Shown here piece by piece: positions 36,207 to 46,450 of a stretch of 64,000 nucleotides of DNA; within the stretch, counting starts at the first letter, position 1, and the number at the start of each line of letters is the position of its first letter. Source of the DNA: Grimontia indica (GTDB lineage Bacteria > Pseudomonadota > Gammaproteobacteria > Enterobacterales > Vibrionaceae). The DNA is taken from assembly GCF_000333895.2 (NCBI RefSeq), contig NZ_ANFM02000025.1:1-64000 (forward strand). Reading direction: 5' to 3'. The notes beneath the pieces are model-generated. The model was not told the DNA's origin. It did no database searches and saw only the letters and a list, made by a program, of their open reading frames with translations. The position numbers and the translations under genes are program-made.

Positions 36207-37973
36207 TTAGTAAGTACGCGCTTTCGGTGGGAAAGCTTCACGATGTACTGGCGTCATGTTCACATCACGCTTTGACATCGCTTCTGTTTCCGGGTTGTAG
36301 ATGGTGTGGCACAGCCAGTTCTCATCATCACGCTCTTGGAAGTCAAAGCGTGCGTGTGCACCACGGCTCTCAGTACGGTAATTTGCGGCAACTGCTGTAG
36401 AGAATGCTGTCTCCATCAGGTTGTCCAGCTCCAGACACTCAACACGCTGAGTGTTAAATTCTGAGGAAGTATCATCCAGGCGCGCTTCTTTCAGACGTTC
36501 GCGGATAACTTTGAGCTCTTCCAGACCTTTTGCCATCGCATCGCCTTCGCGGAATACCGAGAAGTTGTTCTGCATACAAGATTGCAGGTCCTTACGGATT
36601 TGAACTGGATCTTCACCTTTCTGGGTTGTATTCCAGCGGTTAACACGTGCCAGAGACGCTTCGATGTCTGACTCTGACGCATCACGTGCTTCAACTTGCG
36701 CAGCCAGAGTTTCACCCAAGTGAAGACCCGTTGCGCGACCAAATACCACGAGATCAAGCAGCGAGTTACCGCCCAGACGGTTTGCACCGTGAACAGATAC
36801 GCTAGCGATTTCACCACATGCAAACAGACCTTGTACTTCAACATCATTGCCGTTTGCGTCTTGCTTGATCGCTTGACCAGAAACCTGCGTGGGTACACCG
36901 CCCATCATGTAGTGACAGGTAGGGATAACTGGGATTGGCTCTTTGATTGGATCAACGTGAGCGAATGTGCGGGACAGTTCTAGGATACCTGGCAGACGCG
37001 CTTCAAGGACATCTTTACCCAAGTGATCCAGCTTAAGTTTAATGTGTGGACCCCATGGACCTTCACAGCCACGGCCTTCACGAATTTCAACCATCATTGA
37101 ACGTGCAACAACGTCTCGACCCGCAAGGTCTTTCGCGTTTGGTGCATAACGCTCCATGAAGCGCTCGCCATCTTTATTGAGAAGGTAACCACCTTCACCA
37201 CGACAACCTTCCGTCACAAGTACACCTGCACCTGCAATACCGGTTGGGTGGAACTGCCACATTTCCATGTCTTGCATTGGTACGCCTGCACGCAGTGCCA
37301 TACCTACGCCGTCACCGGTGTTAATGTGTGCATTCGTCGTTGATTGGTAAATACGGCCCGCACCGCCTGTTGCCAGCACGGTCGCTTTCGCTTTGAAATA
37401 GCAAATTTCGCCGCTTTCCATGTCCATCGCAGTTGCACCAACAACTGCGCCGTCCTGGTTTTTCACCAGATCCAACGCGTACCACTCAGAGAAGATGGTG
37501 GTCTTGTTCTTGATGTTTTGCTGGTACAAGGTGTGAAGCAGTGCATGGCCAGTACGGTCAGCTGCTGCTGCAGTGCGCGCAGCCTGCTCGCCGCCAAACG
37601 CTTTAGACTGTCCACCGAATGGGCGCTGATAAATGCGACCGTTATCGAAACGGGAAAATGGAAGACCCATTTTTTCCAGTTCGATGATTGATTGAGGACC
37701 GGTTTTACACATGTACTCGATAGCGTCCTGGTCACCGATGTAATCAGAGCCTTTGACCGTGTCATACATGTGCCATTCCCAATTATCTTCATGGGAATTG
37801 CCCAGCGCTACTGTAATACCGCCTTGAGCTGAAACGGTATGAGAACGGGTTGGGAATACTTTTGAAAGCAGTGCACAAGAAAGACCCTGCTCAGAAATTT
37901 GCAGTGCCGCGCGCATACCTGCGCCACCCGCACCGATAACAATTGCGTCAAATTCTCTTACTGGAATACTCAC
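36207..37973 (-). CDS. sdhA: Succinate dehydrogenase flavoprotein subunit
   Basis: 588 residues. The dinucleotide-binding [11 protein letters not shown] (about 14-24) and the covalent FAD histidine H45 in [12 protein letters not shown] are clear. Substrate-site residues lie in the [21 protein letters not shown] block, and the C-terminus ends [12 protein letters not shown], as in other SdhA. It oxidises succinate to fumarate in the TCA cycle and respiratory chain. It directly abuts sdhD. Confidence 0.98.
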   Translation of the reverse strand: MSIPVREFDAIVIGAGGAGMRAALQISEQGLSCALLSKVFPTRSHTVSAQGGITVALGNSHEDNWEWHMYDTVKGSDYIGDQDAIEYMCKTGPQSIIELEKMGLPFSRFDNGRIYQRPFGGQSKAFGGEQAARTAAAADRTGHALLHTLYQQNIKNKTTIFSEWYALDLVKNQDGAVVGATAMDMESGEICYFKAKATVLATGGAGRIYQSTTNAHINTGDGVGMALRAGVPMQDMEMWQFHPTGIAGAGVLVTEGCRGEGGYLLNKDGERFMERYAPNAKDLAGRDVVARSMMVEIREGRGCEGPWGPHIKLKLDHLGKDVLEARLPGILELSRTFAHVDPIKEPIPVIPTCHYMMGGVPTQVSGQAIKQDANGNDVEVQGLFACGEIASVSVHGANRLGGNSLLDLVVFGRATGLHLGETLAAQVEARDASESDIEASLARVNRWNTTQKGEDPVQIRKDLQSCMQNNFSVFREGDAMAKGLEELKVIRERLKEARLDDTSSEFNTQRVECLELDNLMETAFSTAVAANYRTESRGAHARFDFQERDDENWLCHTIYNPETEAMSKRDVNMTPVHREAFPPKARTY

Positions 37974-38321
37974 TTACACACCCCACAATACAAAAAAGCC
38001 AGTCAACAGGTAGACAAACAGCAGCGCGACAACACCAAACTGCATAAACATACGCAGCACAGTCGGCTTAATATAGTCAGTCAATACCTGCCACATACCT
38101 ATCCAAGCGTGGATAAGTACGCACACCAGCGCCAACATGGTGAAAACTTTGTTGCTTGTTTGTCCCCAGAACTCGATCCAGCTCTGATATGTCAATTCGG
38201 GACCAAACGCAAAGAAACCCACCATATATAGGGTGTAAAGCGTCATGATGATGGCAGTCGCACGGAGCAAGATCCAGTCATGAACCCCGTTTCTGCCGAA
38301 AGAAGATACGTGTCCTACCAT
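37974..38321 (-). CDS. sdhD: Succinate dehydrogenase membrane anchor subunit SdhD
   Basis: 115 residues with three hydrophobic segments (about 20-38, 55-75, 88-113). The conserved [13 protein letters not shown] near residues 71-83 carries the heme/quinone-site His, Asp and Tyr. With SdhC it anchors complex II and forms the ubiquinone site. It overlaps sdhC by 7 bp and directly abuts sdhA. Confidence 0.95.
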   Translation of the reverse strand: MVGHVSSFGRNGVHDWILLRATAIIMTLYTLYMVGFFAFGPELTYQSWIEFWGQTSNKVFTMLALVCVLIHAWIGMWQVLTDYIKPTVLRMFMQFGVVALLFVYLLTGFFVLWGV

Positions 38322-38707
38322 ACTAAAATCCCCGCTAAAACAGACAGCACTGCAGTGATGATGAAACCGATTTTCGCGCTCCGCGAACCACCTTCCATCT
38401 CTTCAAAATGGCCCATGTCCATCAACAAGTGACGGATACCGCCAACAATGTGATAGGCAAGCGCTGTCAGAATGCCCCACAGGACAAACTTGGCGAAGAA
38501 ACTGTTTACGATGTCAGAGGCGGCTTCAAAACCACTAGGGGATGATAGGGAGAGGCTTAACAGCCAGAGAAGGATGGCGACCGAGATGAAGGTGATAACA
38601 CCCGACACACGGTGCGTAATAGACGCGATCGCTGTGATAGGGAAGCGAATGGTCTGGAGGTCGAGGTTTACCGGTCTTGGCTTTCTTACTTTCACGATAT
38701 GGCCCAC
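38315..38707 (-). CDS. sdhC: Succinate dehydrogenase cytochrome b556 subunit SdhC
   Basis: 130 residues, very similar to enterobacterial Sdh[31 protein letters not shown] at the start, and the heme-ligand region [16 protein letters not shown]. Three transmembrane helices. The start is GTG (38707, with GGAG upstream); an internal GTG at 38692 would remove five residues and cannot be excluded. First gene of the eight-gene sdhCDAB-sucABCD cluster. Confidence 0.95.
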   Translation of the reverse strand: MGHIVKVRKPRPVNLDLQTIRFPITAIASITHRVSGVITFISVAILLWLLSLSLSSPSGFEAASDIVNSFFAKFVLWGILTALAYHIVGGIRHLLMDMGHFEEMEGGSRSAKIGFIITAVLSVLAGILVW

Positions 38708-39112
38708 TCAGCTCCATTGAGCAAATTATTGTTATTACACTCTCTGGAATCACATCTCGCTATAGCGCCAGACCTACAACATCATTTATTACGTTTTCAC
38801 GTGCCACTGCTATTAACTGCAGTTCAAGCACTGAAATCCGCATTGAAAATATCGAATTGAGCCCCGAAACGCCCCGGCTTTATGTAATATCCAGAGACCT
38901 GCCGCAGAGTATATGCCCCGTAACATTTAAACACAAACCAATAAAATTGACGGAAATCCCGAAACAGAGCATTAACTTAAAGCGTACAGATTTTTGATAC
39001 TTGCGCACACCCGACAAAGTTCACTTCTGCAAATTGACATCCAATGAGACGATCGGTACAACAACGGGGTCCGTATCCGGGATAGGATTATAAAAAAACA
39101 AAGGAGAATGTT
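38708..39112. other. Divergent promoter region sdhC / gltA
   Basis: A 405-bp gap between the two divergent TCA-cycle transcription units. It should carry both promoters and control by CRP and ArcA, as in related bacteria, but I could not mark a site that meets a strict consensus. Only a weak ArcA-like GTTTAAATGTTA (minus strand, near 38930) was noticed. No ORF with coding character is present. Confidence 0.55.
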
Positions 39113-40402
39113 ATGGCAGATAAGAAAGCTACCCTACAAATTGAAGGGAAAGCACCTATCGAACTGCCGATCAAAGGGGGCACAGTCGGTCCAGAAGTGA
39201 TCGATGTACGTGCATTGGGTGCGAACGGCTTTTTTACGTTTGACCCAGGTTTCGTTGCAACAGCGTCGTGTGAGTCACAAATTACATATATTGATGGCGC
39301 AGCTGGCGTTCTATTGCACCGTGGCTACCCAATTGATCAATTAGCCAATAACGCTGACTATTTGGAAGTTTGTTACATCCTACTATATGGTGAAGCCCCA
39401 AGCCCTAAACAATACGAAGAGTTCCGTCGTATCGTAACTCGCCACACCATGGTTCACGAGCAAATTGCGAGTTTCTTCCATGGTTTCCGTCGTGACGCCC
39501 ACCCAATGGCCGTTATGGTAGGTGTGGTTGGCGCACTGGCTGCGTTCTACCACGACTCTTTGGACATCAACAACGACACGCACCGCGAAATCACTGCGTT
39601 CCGTCTTCTGTCGAAGATGCCTACGTTGGCGGCGATGTGTTACAAGTACTCGATCGGACAACCGTTCATCTATCCACGTAACGATCTGGATTACGCTGAA
39701 AACTTCCTGCATATGATGTTTGCAACACCAGCAGAAGAGTATGAAGTGAACCCTGTTGTTGCGCGTGCAATGGACAAAATCTTTACCCTTCACGCAGACC
39801 ACGAGCAAAATGCTTCTACGTCTACTGTTCGTTTGGCTGGTTCTTCCGGTGCAAACCCATTTGCATGTATTGCAGCGGGTATTGCTTCACTGTGGGGCCC
39901 TGCTCACGGCGGTGCTAACGAAGCGTGTCTGCGCATGCTGGAAGAAATCGGTTCTGTAGAGAACATTCCAGAGTACATTGAACGTGCTAAGGACAAAGAT
40001 GATCCATTCCGTCTGATGGGCTTCGGTCACCGCGTTTACAAGAACTACGACCCACGTGCTACCGTAATGAACGAAGCATGCCACGAAGTTCTTGATGAGC
40101 TGAAGATCAATGACCCTCTGCTGGATGTAGCAATGGAGCTGGAAAGAATTGCACTTTCTGACCCTTACTTCATCGAGAAGAAACTCTACCCGAACGTAGA
40201 CTTCTACTCAGGCATCATTCTGAAAGCAATCGGTATCCCAGTGTCGATGTTCACCGTGATTTTCGCGATGTCTCGTACCATCGGCTGGATCGCTCACTGG
40301 AATGAAATGCACAGTGACCCGCAAAACCGAATCGGTCGTCCACGTCAGCTTTACACTGGTTACGACAAGCGCGATTTCAAACCTCTGAAAGACCGCGAGT
40401 AA
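39113..40402 (+). CDS. gltA: Citrate synthase
   Basis: 429 residues, type II hexameric citrate synthase condensing oxaloacetate and acetyl-CoA. The catalytic blocks are [16 protein letters not shown]-type (here [14 protein letters not shown]), [10 protein letters not shown] with the substrate His, and [13 protein letters not shown] with the second His; the catalytic Asp lies in [13 protein letters not shown]. The N-terminal domain that binds the allosteric inhibitor NADH in Gram-negative enzymes is present. AAAGGAG lies 6 nt before the ATG. Confidence 0.98.
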   Translation: MADKKATLQIEGKAPIELPIKGGTVGPEVIDVRALGANGFFTFDPGFVATASCESQITYIDGAAGVLLHRGYPIDQLANNADYLEVCYILLYGEAPSPKQYEEFRRIVTRHTMVHEQIASFFHGFRRDAHPMAVMVGVVGALAAFYHDSLDINNDTHREITAFRLLSKMPTLAAMCYKYSIGQPFIYPRNDLDYAENFLHMMFATPAEEYEVNPVVARAMDKIFTLHADHEQNASTSTVRLAGSSGANPFACIAAGIASLWGPAHGGANEACLRMLEEIGSVENIPEYIERAKDKDDPFRLMGFGHRVYKNYDPRATVMNEACHEVLDELKINDPLLDVAMELERIALSDPYFIEKKLYPNVDFYSGIILKAIGIPVSMFTVIFAMSRTIGWIAHWNEMHSDPQNRIGRPRQLYTGYDKRDFKPLKDRE

Positions 40403-40420
40403 CAGGCAAAAGCCAAAGAA

Positions 40421-40449
40421 AAAAACGCCGCTACTAGCGGCGTTTTTTT
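40421..40449. terminator. Bidirectional terminator gltA / nif3-like gene
   Basis: AAAACGCCGCT-ACT-AGCGGCGTTTT hairpin between converging stops, with A and T runs on the two sides. Confidence 0.9.
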
Positions 40450-40464
40450 GTTTTGTAAGCGACC

Positions 40465-41223
40465 TTATACTGGATTGTCGATATCGATAAAGCTCACGTC
40501 GAAACCATGCTCGCTCGCCAGCCACTCGCCGAGAGCCTTAACACCATAACGCTCTGTCGCGTGGTGTCCCGCACTGAAATAATGGATACCCAACTCTCTG
40601 GCTGAATACGTCGTACGCTCAGAAATTTCACCCGAAACAAAAGCATCCATACCTTTACTTGCTGCCAGGTCAATAAAGTCCTGACCACCACCTGTGCACC
40701 AACCTACTGTCTTGATCGACTTGGCAACACCGCTTTCAATATGCAGTGGTTCGCGATTTAATTTCATTGCCAGTAATTCGCTAAACTCCTTCGCAGACAT
40801 TGCATTCGGTAACTCCCCCCAAACAGCAACCGAATTTGGATTGCCATCTTCTAAACCACTGCGTTGTTCGATACCCAGCAGATTTGCAAGTTGTGCGTTG
40901 TTACCCACCTCAGGATGCACATCCAGTGGTAAATGGTAGGCATAGAGGTTAATTCCATTCTCAATCAACGCTTTGATACGCTTAAACTTCATGCCTTTGA
41001 GTGGCTCAGACTCTCCCCGCCAAAAGTAACCATGGTGAACCAGCAGTGCGTCTGCCTCCTGCTCAATCGCGGCATCTATTAGCGCCTGTGAAGCAGTGAC
41101 GCCGGTGACGATTTTCTTCACCTCAGCCTTCCCTTCTACCTGCATACCATTTGGGCAGTAATCTTTGATCGCGAAAGGCTTTAGAAAGTCGTTGAGGAGC
41201 GATTCGAGTTGGTAATTGTTCAT
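40465..41223 (-). CDS. ybgI: Nif3-like dinuclear metal-binding protein (YbgI family)
   Basis: A 252-residue member of the NIF3/DUF34 family with a dinuclear metal centre; proposed as a GTP cyclohydrolase I type 2 homolog, but the physiological role is unresolved. Metal-ligand motifs are seen in ALLVHHGYFWRGE (about 57-69) and in YFSAGHHATERYG near residue 215, with Asp and Glu in between (YHLPLDVHPEVGNN). AGGAAG lies just before the ATG. It is divergent from the DUF1853 gene. Confidence 0.92.
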   Translation of the reverse strand: MNNYQLESLLNDFLKPFAIKDYCPNGMQVEGKAEVKKIVTGVTASQALIDAAIEQEADALLVHHGYFWRGESEPLKGMKFKRIKALIENGINLYAYHLPLDVHPEVGNNAQLANLLGIEQRSGLEDGNPNSVAVWGELPNAMSAKEFSELLAMKLNREPLHIESGVAKSIKTVGWCTGGGQDFIDLAASKGMDAFVSGEISERTTYSARELGIHYFSAGHHATERYGVKALGEWLASEHGFDVSFIDIDNPV

Positions 41224-41331
41224 GTTCTTCCTGAATCTCAGTGTCTGTTACACATATTCTAACCACCATGACGATGCAGGTGAACCTCGTTTGCTATATG
41301 CTCTCGGTACAGTTATCAAGGAAGGTCATTC

Positions 41332-42096
41332 ATGTTCGCAGACAGTGTTCAAGTTCAAAGGGATATTGCTTGGATTCAGCAGTCAACAGACATTATCGTT
41401 CAAGACGCCGCAAGCGTCGTCCCTCCCACATTCTGGTCTTCTATTTCATTCCAGCAATTCCCAGCCTATGAGGGAGGTCAACGGATTGGCTTCTACTACC
41501 AGTGGCTGATCAAACAATGTTTGCATCACAATGATACTTACCGACTGGTTGCCGAAGAATTACAGGTAGAGAGAGAGAAACGCACACTTGGTGCTGTGGA
41601 TTTTGTCGTTGCTAGTCCTAATGGAGAGTTGGAGCACTGGGAAGTTGCCATTAAGTTTTATCTGGCGTTTGACGGAGAATGGCGAGGCCCGAATGCCAAA
41701 GATACGTTGGCGAAGAAGCACAAAAAGATGGTCAAACAACAGTTGATGCTTACCGATACTGAAGAATACAAAACGCAGTTTTCCCAATACCCGATAGCCA
41801 AACGCAGACTGCTCGTTCAAGGCAGACTTTACACCAATCCTTTCTTACCTCTCAGTGATTTGCCTTCGCCTCCAGATGTGCAAGAGCAGAGCGTCAATGG
41901 ATTTTGGTGTTGGCCCTCCCAATTGCCTATAGATGTAAAGTTTTTCGAGCTAACCAGAGCACAGTGGATGGAAGCCCCTTCTTTGGAAAATCTGCCTGTA
42001 TATTCGCTGCCAGAAACTGTCACAAGGGCAACACATCTTATTGACGAAAACCGTCATCGCTGGTTTGTTGTTCCAGAGAATTGGCCTTCTCTTTGA
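41332..42096 (+). CDS. DUF1853 family protein
   Basis: A 254-residue protein of the DUF1853 family without known function. The central block VEREKRTLGAVDFVVASPNGELEHWEVAIKFYL (about 75-106) resembles a PD-(D/E)xK nuclease-like core (D, ExxxK arrangement), which is inference only. AAGGAAGG lies 7 nt before the ATG. Monocistronic, ending at a bidirectional terminator shared with pgm. Confidence 0.88.
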   Translation: MFADSVQVQRDIAWIQQSTDIIVQDAASVVPPTFWSSISFQQFPAYEGGQRIGFYYQWLIKQCLHHNDTYRLVAEELQVEREKRTLGAVDFVVASPNGELEHWEVAIKFYLAFDGEWRGPNAKDTLAKKHKKMVKQQLMLTDTEEYKTQFSQYPIAKRRLLVQGRLYTNPFLPLSDLPSPPDVQEQSVNGFWCWPSQLPIDVKFFELTRAQWMEAPSLENLPVYSLPETVTRATHLIDENRHRWFVVPENWPSL

Positions 42097-42116
42097 ACCG
42101 CCCCTTATTTAGATAT

Positions 42117-42145
42117 AAAAAACCACCGCCATGCGGTGGTTTTTC
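42117..42145. terminator. Bidirectional terminator DUF1853 gene / pgm
   Basis: AAAACCACCGC-CAT-GCGGTGGTTTT stem with A and T runs, between converging stops. Confidence 0.9.
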
Positions 42146-42168
42146 AATTTTTACTTCGCTGAGGAGTA

Positions 42169-43815
42169 TTAAAGCCCGGCAGCCTTAAATACATCGCTCA
42201 CGATGCTTTGTGCTTCTTTCTGGATCAGCGCAAGGTGCTCTTCGCCTTTAAAGCTTTCACAGTAAATTTTGTAAATATCTTCTGTGCCGGATGGACGCGC
42301 GGCAAACCAACCAAACTCAGTTGTCACCTTAAGACCACCAATCGCCTGACCATTGCCCGGCGCATGAGTCAGTTTCGCTGTGATCGTGTCACCGGCCAAG
42401 GTTTCAGCGGTAACCATTTCCGCAGAAAGTTTGCTTAACACCGCTTTTTGCTCACCGTTTGCAGGAGCTTGCAAACGCGCATAGCTGGAAGCACCAAACT
42501 TCGCCGCGAGTTCGTCATAGTACTGCTGTGGGTTCTTACCTGTCACCGCGGTAATCTCCGCCGCCAGAAGGCAAAGCAGAATACCGTCTTTATCCGTCGC
42601 CCAAGCTGTGCCGTCCATACGCAGGAAAGATGCTCCTGCACTTTCTTCGCCACCAAAGCCGATGTCACCTGAATACAAGCCATCAACAAACCACTTGAAG
42701 CCTACCGGTACTTCACACAATTTTCGGCCAAGGTTAGCCACCACTTTATCGATGATTGCACTGGATACCAGCGTCTTACCTACACCGACTTCTGCGCCCC
42801 ACTGTGGACGATGCTGATATAGGTAATCGATACAAACAGCAAGATAGTGGTTCGGATTCATCAGACCGGCTGGCGTGACAATGCCATGACGGTCAAAATC
42901 AGGGTCATTACCGAACGCCAGGTCATACTGGTCTTTGTAGGCGAGAAGACCCGCCATCGCTGATGGTGATGAACAATCCATACGGATCACTCCATCTTTA
43001 TCAAGCGACATAAAACGGAACGACGGATCCACATCGTCGTTAACCAGTGTGATGTCCAAACCAAAGTGCTCGGCGATCGCTTTCCAGTAATCAATACCCG
43101 AACCACCTAATGGATCGACACCGATACGAAGACCCGCTTTTTTGATGGCATCCATATCAACCACAGAGGCTAAATCCTGCACATATGGCATGACCAGATC
43201 CGCTTCAACAAACAGATCGCTCGCCACCGCTTCAGCAAAAGTCATACGGCGAACACCCGCCAAGCCTTCAGCAATCAGCGCATTGGCTCGCTGTTCAATA
43301 GCTTTGGTCAAATCTCCTTCCGCGGGACCACCGTGTGTCGGATTGTATTTGATGCCACCATCTTGAGGTGGGTTGTGCGAAGGCGTAATCACAATGCCAT
43401 CCGCTTTATGGTCGTTTTGCAGATTGTGCGTCAGGATCGCGTGAGAGATGCCTGGTGTCGGTGTGTAGCCGCCCTCTTTCTGTGCAATCACACTCACGCC
43501 ATTTGCCACCAGCACTTCTACAACGGAACAGAACGCTGGCTCTGACAGCGCATGGGTGTCTTTACCCACAAATAGTGGACCGGTTACACCTTTCTCTGCT
43601 CGTACTTCTGCTACTGCCTGAGCAATAGCTAAAATGTGGTGCTGGTTAAAAGTCACTTTGTCCGCGCAACCGCGGTGACCAGAGGTACCGAACTCTACTT
43701 TGTGGGCGGGATTCGCTGCATCTGGTGTCAATTGGAAATAGTTCGACACCAGCATCGGAATATTATGGAGGTCTTGTTGCTGGGCTCGCTGTCCAGCGCG
43801 TTCATGGCTAGCCAT
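42169..43815 (-). CDS. pgm: Phosphoglucomutase (alpha-D-glucose phosphate-specific)
   Basis: Interconverts glucose-1-P and glucose-6-P, feeding glycogen and nucleotide-sugar synthesis, so it may support the polysaccharide locus at the end of the window. 548 residues. The phosphoserine is in [14 protein letters not shown] (about residue 145), the metal loop in [11 protein letters not shown], and the sugar-specificity loop in [13 protein letters not shown]. The ATG at 43815 is chosen (AAGGA 8 nt upstream, N-terminus [16 protein letters not shown] as in E. coli Pgm); an ATG three codons earlier lies inside that ribosome binding site. It follows seqA by 152 bp, as in enterobacteria. Confidence 0.97.
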   Translation of the reverse strand: MASHERAGQRAQQQDLHNIPMLVSNYFQLTPDAANPAHKVEFGTSGHRGCADKVTFNQHHILAIAQAVAEVRAEKGVTGPLFVGKDTHALSEPAFCSVVEVLVANGVSVIAQKEGGYTPTPGISHAILTHNLQNDHKADGIVITPSHNPPQDGGIKYNPTHGGPAEGDLTKAIEQRANALIAEGLAGVRRMTFAEAVASDLFVEADLVMPYVQDLASVVDMDAIKKAGLRIGVDPLGGSGIDYWKAIAEHFGLDITLVNDDVDPSFRFMSLDKDGVIRMDCSSPSAMAGLLAYKDQYDLAFGNDPDFDRHGIVTPAGLMNPNHYLAVCIDYLYQHRPQWGAEVGVGKTLVSSAIIDKVVANLGRKLCEVPVGFKWFVDGLYSGDIGFGGEESAGASFLRMDGTAWATDKDGILLCLLAAEITAVTGKNPQQYYDELAAKFGASSYARLQAPANGEQKAVLSKLSAEMVTAETLAGDTITAKLTHAPGNGQAIGGLKVTTEFGWFAARPSGTEDIYKIYCESFKGEEHLALIQKEAQSIVSDVFKAAGL

Positions 43816-43967
43816 TACTCGCATCCTTACAAAAAATTCTGACGTTACCTGTTGAGAGGCAGCATAACCACCGCACTAAACGCCCAACAGGTCTAGATAT
43901 AGTGAGAGGCCCGTCAGTGACAAGGCCTCTTCATCGTTATGTTCTTCTTACACCAAACGTTGCGCGA

Positions 43968-44513
43968 TTAGATCTCGCCTACCACTTTTTCAGTGATGTC
44001 GTTGGAGAAATTCATTTTGGTCATCAACTGCTCAACCATCTGGCGCTTGCGGCCTGTGTTGGTATTGGTGATAACCCAAAATGGCGTTTCCGGAATGTGT
44101 TTCGGCTTGGTCGTTTTACCGCTCTCGAGCAAAGTCTGCTCGTTATCCGCGAAGTAAACACGCGTGCGTCCTTTCAGCGCCGTTGCTTCGGCAAACGCTT
44201 GGTTATCAATACGGTACAAAGTGGAAAGCACCAGCATAAAACGACCGATGGCTTTCTCTTGCGCCGCGAATTCATCTGAGATCAACAGGGAGCGCATTTC
44301 TTTTACACGATCAACGGTGTCACTTTTGCCCGCATCTTTACTGACCACAATACCCTTTTTCTCTGGGGTCGCTGTCAACGTTGCAACGGGTTGTTGCTCC
44401 ACCTGCGGTGCCATCAGCAGTCTGCGCAGAATGTCCGATGCACTTTCACCAATGTGCTGGGTCTGGCTGGCAATGTACCGGTATAGCTCTTCATCAACCT
44501 CAATTGTCTTCAT
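43968..44513 (-). CDS. seqA: Negative regulator of replication initiation SeqA
   Basis: 181 residues. SeqA binds hemimethylated GATC sites and sequesters the origin after initiation. The N-terminal oligomerisation helix region is MKTIEVDEELYRYIASQTQHIGESASDILRRLL, and the C-terminal DNA-binding part includes GRTRVYFADNEQTLLESGKTTKPKHIPETPFWVITNTNTGRKRQMVEQLM. Read leftward upstream of pgm and divergent from the ybfF-type hydrolase, an arrangement conserved in enterobacteria and vibrios. Confidence 0.97.
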   Translation of the reverse strand: MKTIEVDEELYRYIASQTQHIGESASDILRRLLMAPQVEQQPVATLTATPEKKGIVVSKDAGKSDTVDRVKEMRSLLISDEFAAQEKAIGRFMLVLSTLYRIDNQAFAEATALKGRTRVYFADNEQTLLESGKTTKPKHIPETPFWVITNTNTGRKRQMVEQLMTKMNFSNDITEKVVGEI

Positions 44514-44570
44514 CGTTTGATCATCGTGTCCTGTTTACAATTCAACGCTGCGATTATACAGAGTTAGGGG

Positions 44571-44610
44571 TACCCGAGCCACCTCAAGATGCTGGTTTCA
44601 GTGAGAATAA
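44571..44610 (+). repeat. Partial copy of the palindromic intergenic repeat
   Basis: TACCCGAGCCACCTCAAGAT followed by GCTGGTTTCAGTGAG matches the left end of the full element at 8297 at most positions (shared TACCC-AGC-ACCT-AAGAT-C-GG-TTCAG-GAG). Only one end is recognisable; it lies in the seqA / ybfF spacer. Confidence 0.6.
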
Positions 44611-44695
44611 CTCTCTTCGTGATCGAGGTAAGGTTTTGAGTCATCATCAGGATCGTTATACTAGGCTCAACAACGAACTTTACGGGAAACACGCA

Positions 44696-45469
44696 GTGCA
44701 ACTGAACTTTAAGATCCAGGGCGAAGGCAAGCCTCTACTGTTGATCCATGGTCTGTTTGGCAGTTTGGACAACCTCGGCGGATTAGCAAAAGTATTGGCT
44801 AAACATTATCAGGTCTATCAAATTGATTTACCCAATCATGGCCAGTCTCCGCGCTCTGAAAGCGTTGACTATGTATCCCAAGCCACCGCAGTGAAAGAAT
44901 TTCTTGATCAGCAGAAGCTAGAGAAAGTCACTGTTGTCGGTCACTCCATGGGTGGCAAAGTCGCCATGATGCTTGCGCAGCTACACCCGGATTATCTGGA
45001 AGATTTGGTCGTGATGGACATTGCGCCCGTTGAGTACAAAGTCCGTCGCCATGATTCAGTGTTGGCTGGCTTGAATGCGAGTATGGCGCAGCCCATTCTG
45101 AGCCGAAAAGAAGCAGAAGCAACACTTGCTGAACATATTGTTGAGCCCGGCGTTCGTCAGTTTCTCTTGAAATCTCTTGCTAAAACGGAAGACGGCACTT
45201 TTGATTGGCGTTTTAACGTTTCCACACTTGAAGCTCGTTATGCCGACATTACTGGCTGGCAAGAACACGCGATCTTCGAGGGTGATACCTTGTTTTTGAA
45301 AGGTGCGAACTCGGACTATATTTCCGCCGAACATCGCGAAGATATTGAGCGTCAGTTCCCCCGAGCCAAGGCACACGTCATTGCCAACACCGGGCATTGG
45401 TTGCACGCAGAAAAACCGGACACAGTAGCGCGTGTGATCACTCGCTTTTTAACAAACTCAGAGCGTTAA
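44696..45469 (+). CDS. ybfF: Alpha/beta hydrolase, YbfF esterase family
   Basis: A 257-residue esterase-type hydrolase. LLLIHGLFGSLDNLGGLA (about 14-31) is the oxyanion region, VVGHSMGGKVAMM gives the nucleophile Ser84, and NTGHWLHAEKP holds the catalytic His. YbfF in E. coli hydrolyses acyl-CoA and short esters. The open frame runs back to 44381 through the repeat and the seqA start, but homology begins at the GTG at 44696 (QLNFKIQGEGKPLLLIHG), which has GGGAA upstream. It heads a cluster with the DUF2788 gene. Confidence 0.9.
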   Translation: MQLNFKIQGEGKPLLLIHGLFGSLDNLGGLAKVLAKHYQVYQIDLPNHGQSPRSESVDYVSQATAVKEFLDQQKLEKVTVVGHSMGGKVAMMLAQLHPDYLEDLVVMDIAPVEYKVRRHDSVLAGLNASMAQPILSRKEAEATLAEHIVEPGVRQFLLKSLAKTEDGTFDWRFNVSTLEARYADITGWQEHAIFEGDTLFLKGANSDYISAEHREDIERQFPRAKAHVIANTGHWLHAEKPDTVARVITRFLTNSER

Positions 45470-45529
45470 CAGACCAGTCTTACTTGTGCTATAGTGCGCG
45501 GCGAAAATGGGTTCCGAACGGAGGCGGGA

Positions 45530-45748
45530 ATGCTATACGAGCACTTCGAATTGCTCGAGAAGATAGGTCTTGATCTGCTGTTTGCAGGTATCTTCTTTTT
45601 CATTGGCATGGCAATCAAGGATGTGCTCAATGAAGGAAAAGTCCCACCTTTTGGCCGCAGAATTGTGTGGCTGGTACTTTTCCTTGGGTGCGCAGGCTTT
45701 ATCACCAAAGGCGTGATCCAGCTTTTCTGGGAAGGCGTAGGCATTTAA
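45530..45748 (+). CDS. DUF2788 family small membrane protein
   Basis: 72 residues with two hydrophobic segments (about 16-34 and 47-66) separated by a charged loop, DVLNEGKVPPFGRR. This resembles the DUF2788 family of Vibrionaceae, usually found between ybfF and fldA. The ATG at 45530 has GGAGGCGGGA directly before it. Function unknown. Confidence 0.88.
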   Translation: MLYEHFELLEKIGLDLLFAGIFFFIGMAIKDVLNEGKVPPFGRRIVWLVLFLGCAGFITKGVIQLFWEGVGI

Positions 45749-45785
45749 GCCTGCCATTATGGCACCTTACAAAGATTACAACGGC

Positions 45786-45806
45786 AAGAAGGCGAAGCCT
45801 TCTTCT
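45786..45806 (+). terminator. Possible weak terminator after the DUF2788 gene
   Basis: AAGAAGGC-GAA-GCCTTCTT perfect 8-bp stem followed only by CT. The T tract is poor, so termination would be partial at best; read-through into fldA is possible. Confidence 0.35.
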
Positions 45807-45869
45807 ACACTTTAGATTCTGGGCTGTGTATATTACGGCTCGATTAACAATAAATAGGTATTCTCTATT

Positions 45870-46397
45870 ATGGCGAGCGTAGGTCTCTTCTTTGGTAGCG
45901 ATACAGGTAACACTGAAGCTATCGCCAAGATGATTCAAAAACAACTGGGCAAGCACATGGTCCACGTTCAGGACATTGCAAAGAGCAGCAAAGAAGACAT
46001 CAATAACTTCGATCTGCTTCTGCTTGGCATCCCAACCTGGTACTACGGCGAAGCGCAATGCGACTGGGACGATTTCTTCCCAGAGCTTGAGCAGATCGAT
46101 TTCTCTACCAAACTAGTTGCTATCTTTGGCTGTGGTGATCAGGAAGACTACGCAGAATACTTCTGTGACGCGATGGGTACCATCCGTGACATCGTAGAAA
46201 CCAAAGGCGGCACCATTATTGGTCACTGGCCGACGGAAGGTTACGAGTTCGAGGCATCTAAAGCGCTGGTTGATGACAACAACTTTGTTGGCCTGTGTGT
46301 TGATGAAGATCGCCAACCGGAACTGACTTCTTCCCGCGTAGAAAAATGGGTTAACCAAGTCTACGAGGAAATGTGTCTGGCTGAGCTGGAAGGCTAA
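45870..46397 (+). CDS. fldA: Flavodoxin FldA
   Basis: 175 residues, FMN-binding low-potential electron carrier used for activation of radical enzymes and when iron is scarce. The phosphate loop GSDTGNTE is at residues 9-16; the two flavin-flanking loops PTWYYGEAQCDWDDF and GCGDQEDYAEYFCDA are intact, and the inserted loop makes it a long-chain flavodoxin. It lies upstream of fur on the same strand, the usual arrangement. Confidence 0.97.
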   Translation: MASVGLFFGSDTGNTEAIAKMIQKQLGKHMVHVQDIAKSSKEDINNFDLLLLGIPTWYYGEAQCDWDDFFPELEQIDFSTKLVAIFGCGDQEDYAEYFCDAMGTIRDIVETKGGTIIGHWPTEGYEFEASKALVDDNNFVGLCVDEDRQPELTSSRVEKWVNQVYEEMCLAELEG

Positions 46398-46405
46398 GCA
46401 AGCAC

Positions 46406-46434
46406 AAAAAACGCGCCAAGAGCGCGTTTTTTTA
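46406..46434. terminator. Terminator fldA / DUF4442 gene
   Basis: AAACGCGC-CAAGA-GCGCGTTT hairpin followed by a T run on the plus strand, with an A run on the left. Confidence 0.85.
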
Positions 46435-46450
46435 TATCTATTGGAACCAC

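Noticed and set aside
43903-43931. GAGAGGCC / GGCCTCTTC hairpin between seqA and pgm as a terminator
   Set aside because: No T run follows on the minus strand, so it is at most a weak attenuator or processing site.
44381-44695. 105-codon N-terminal extension of the ybfF hydrolase frame
   Set aside because: It runs antisense through seqA and the intergenic repeat; homology and the start site begin at 44696.
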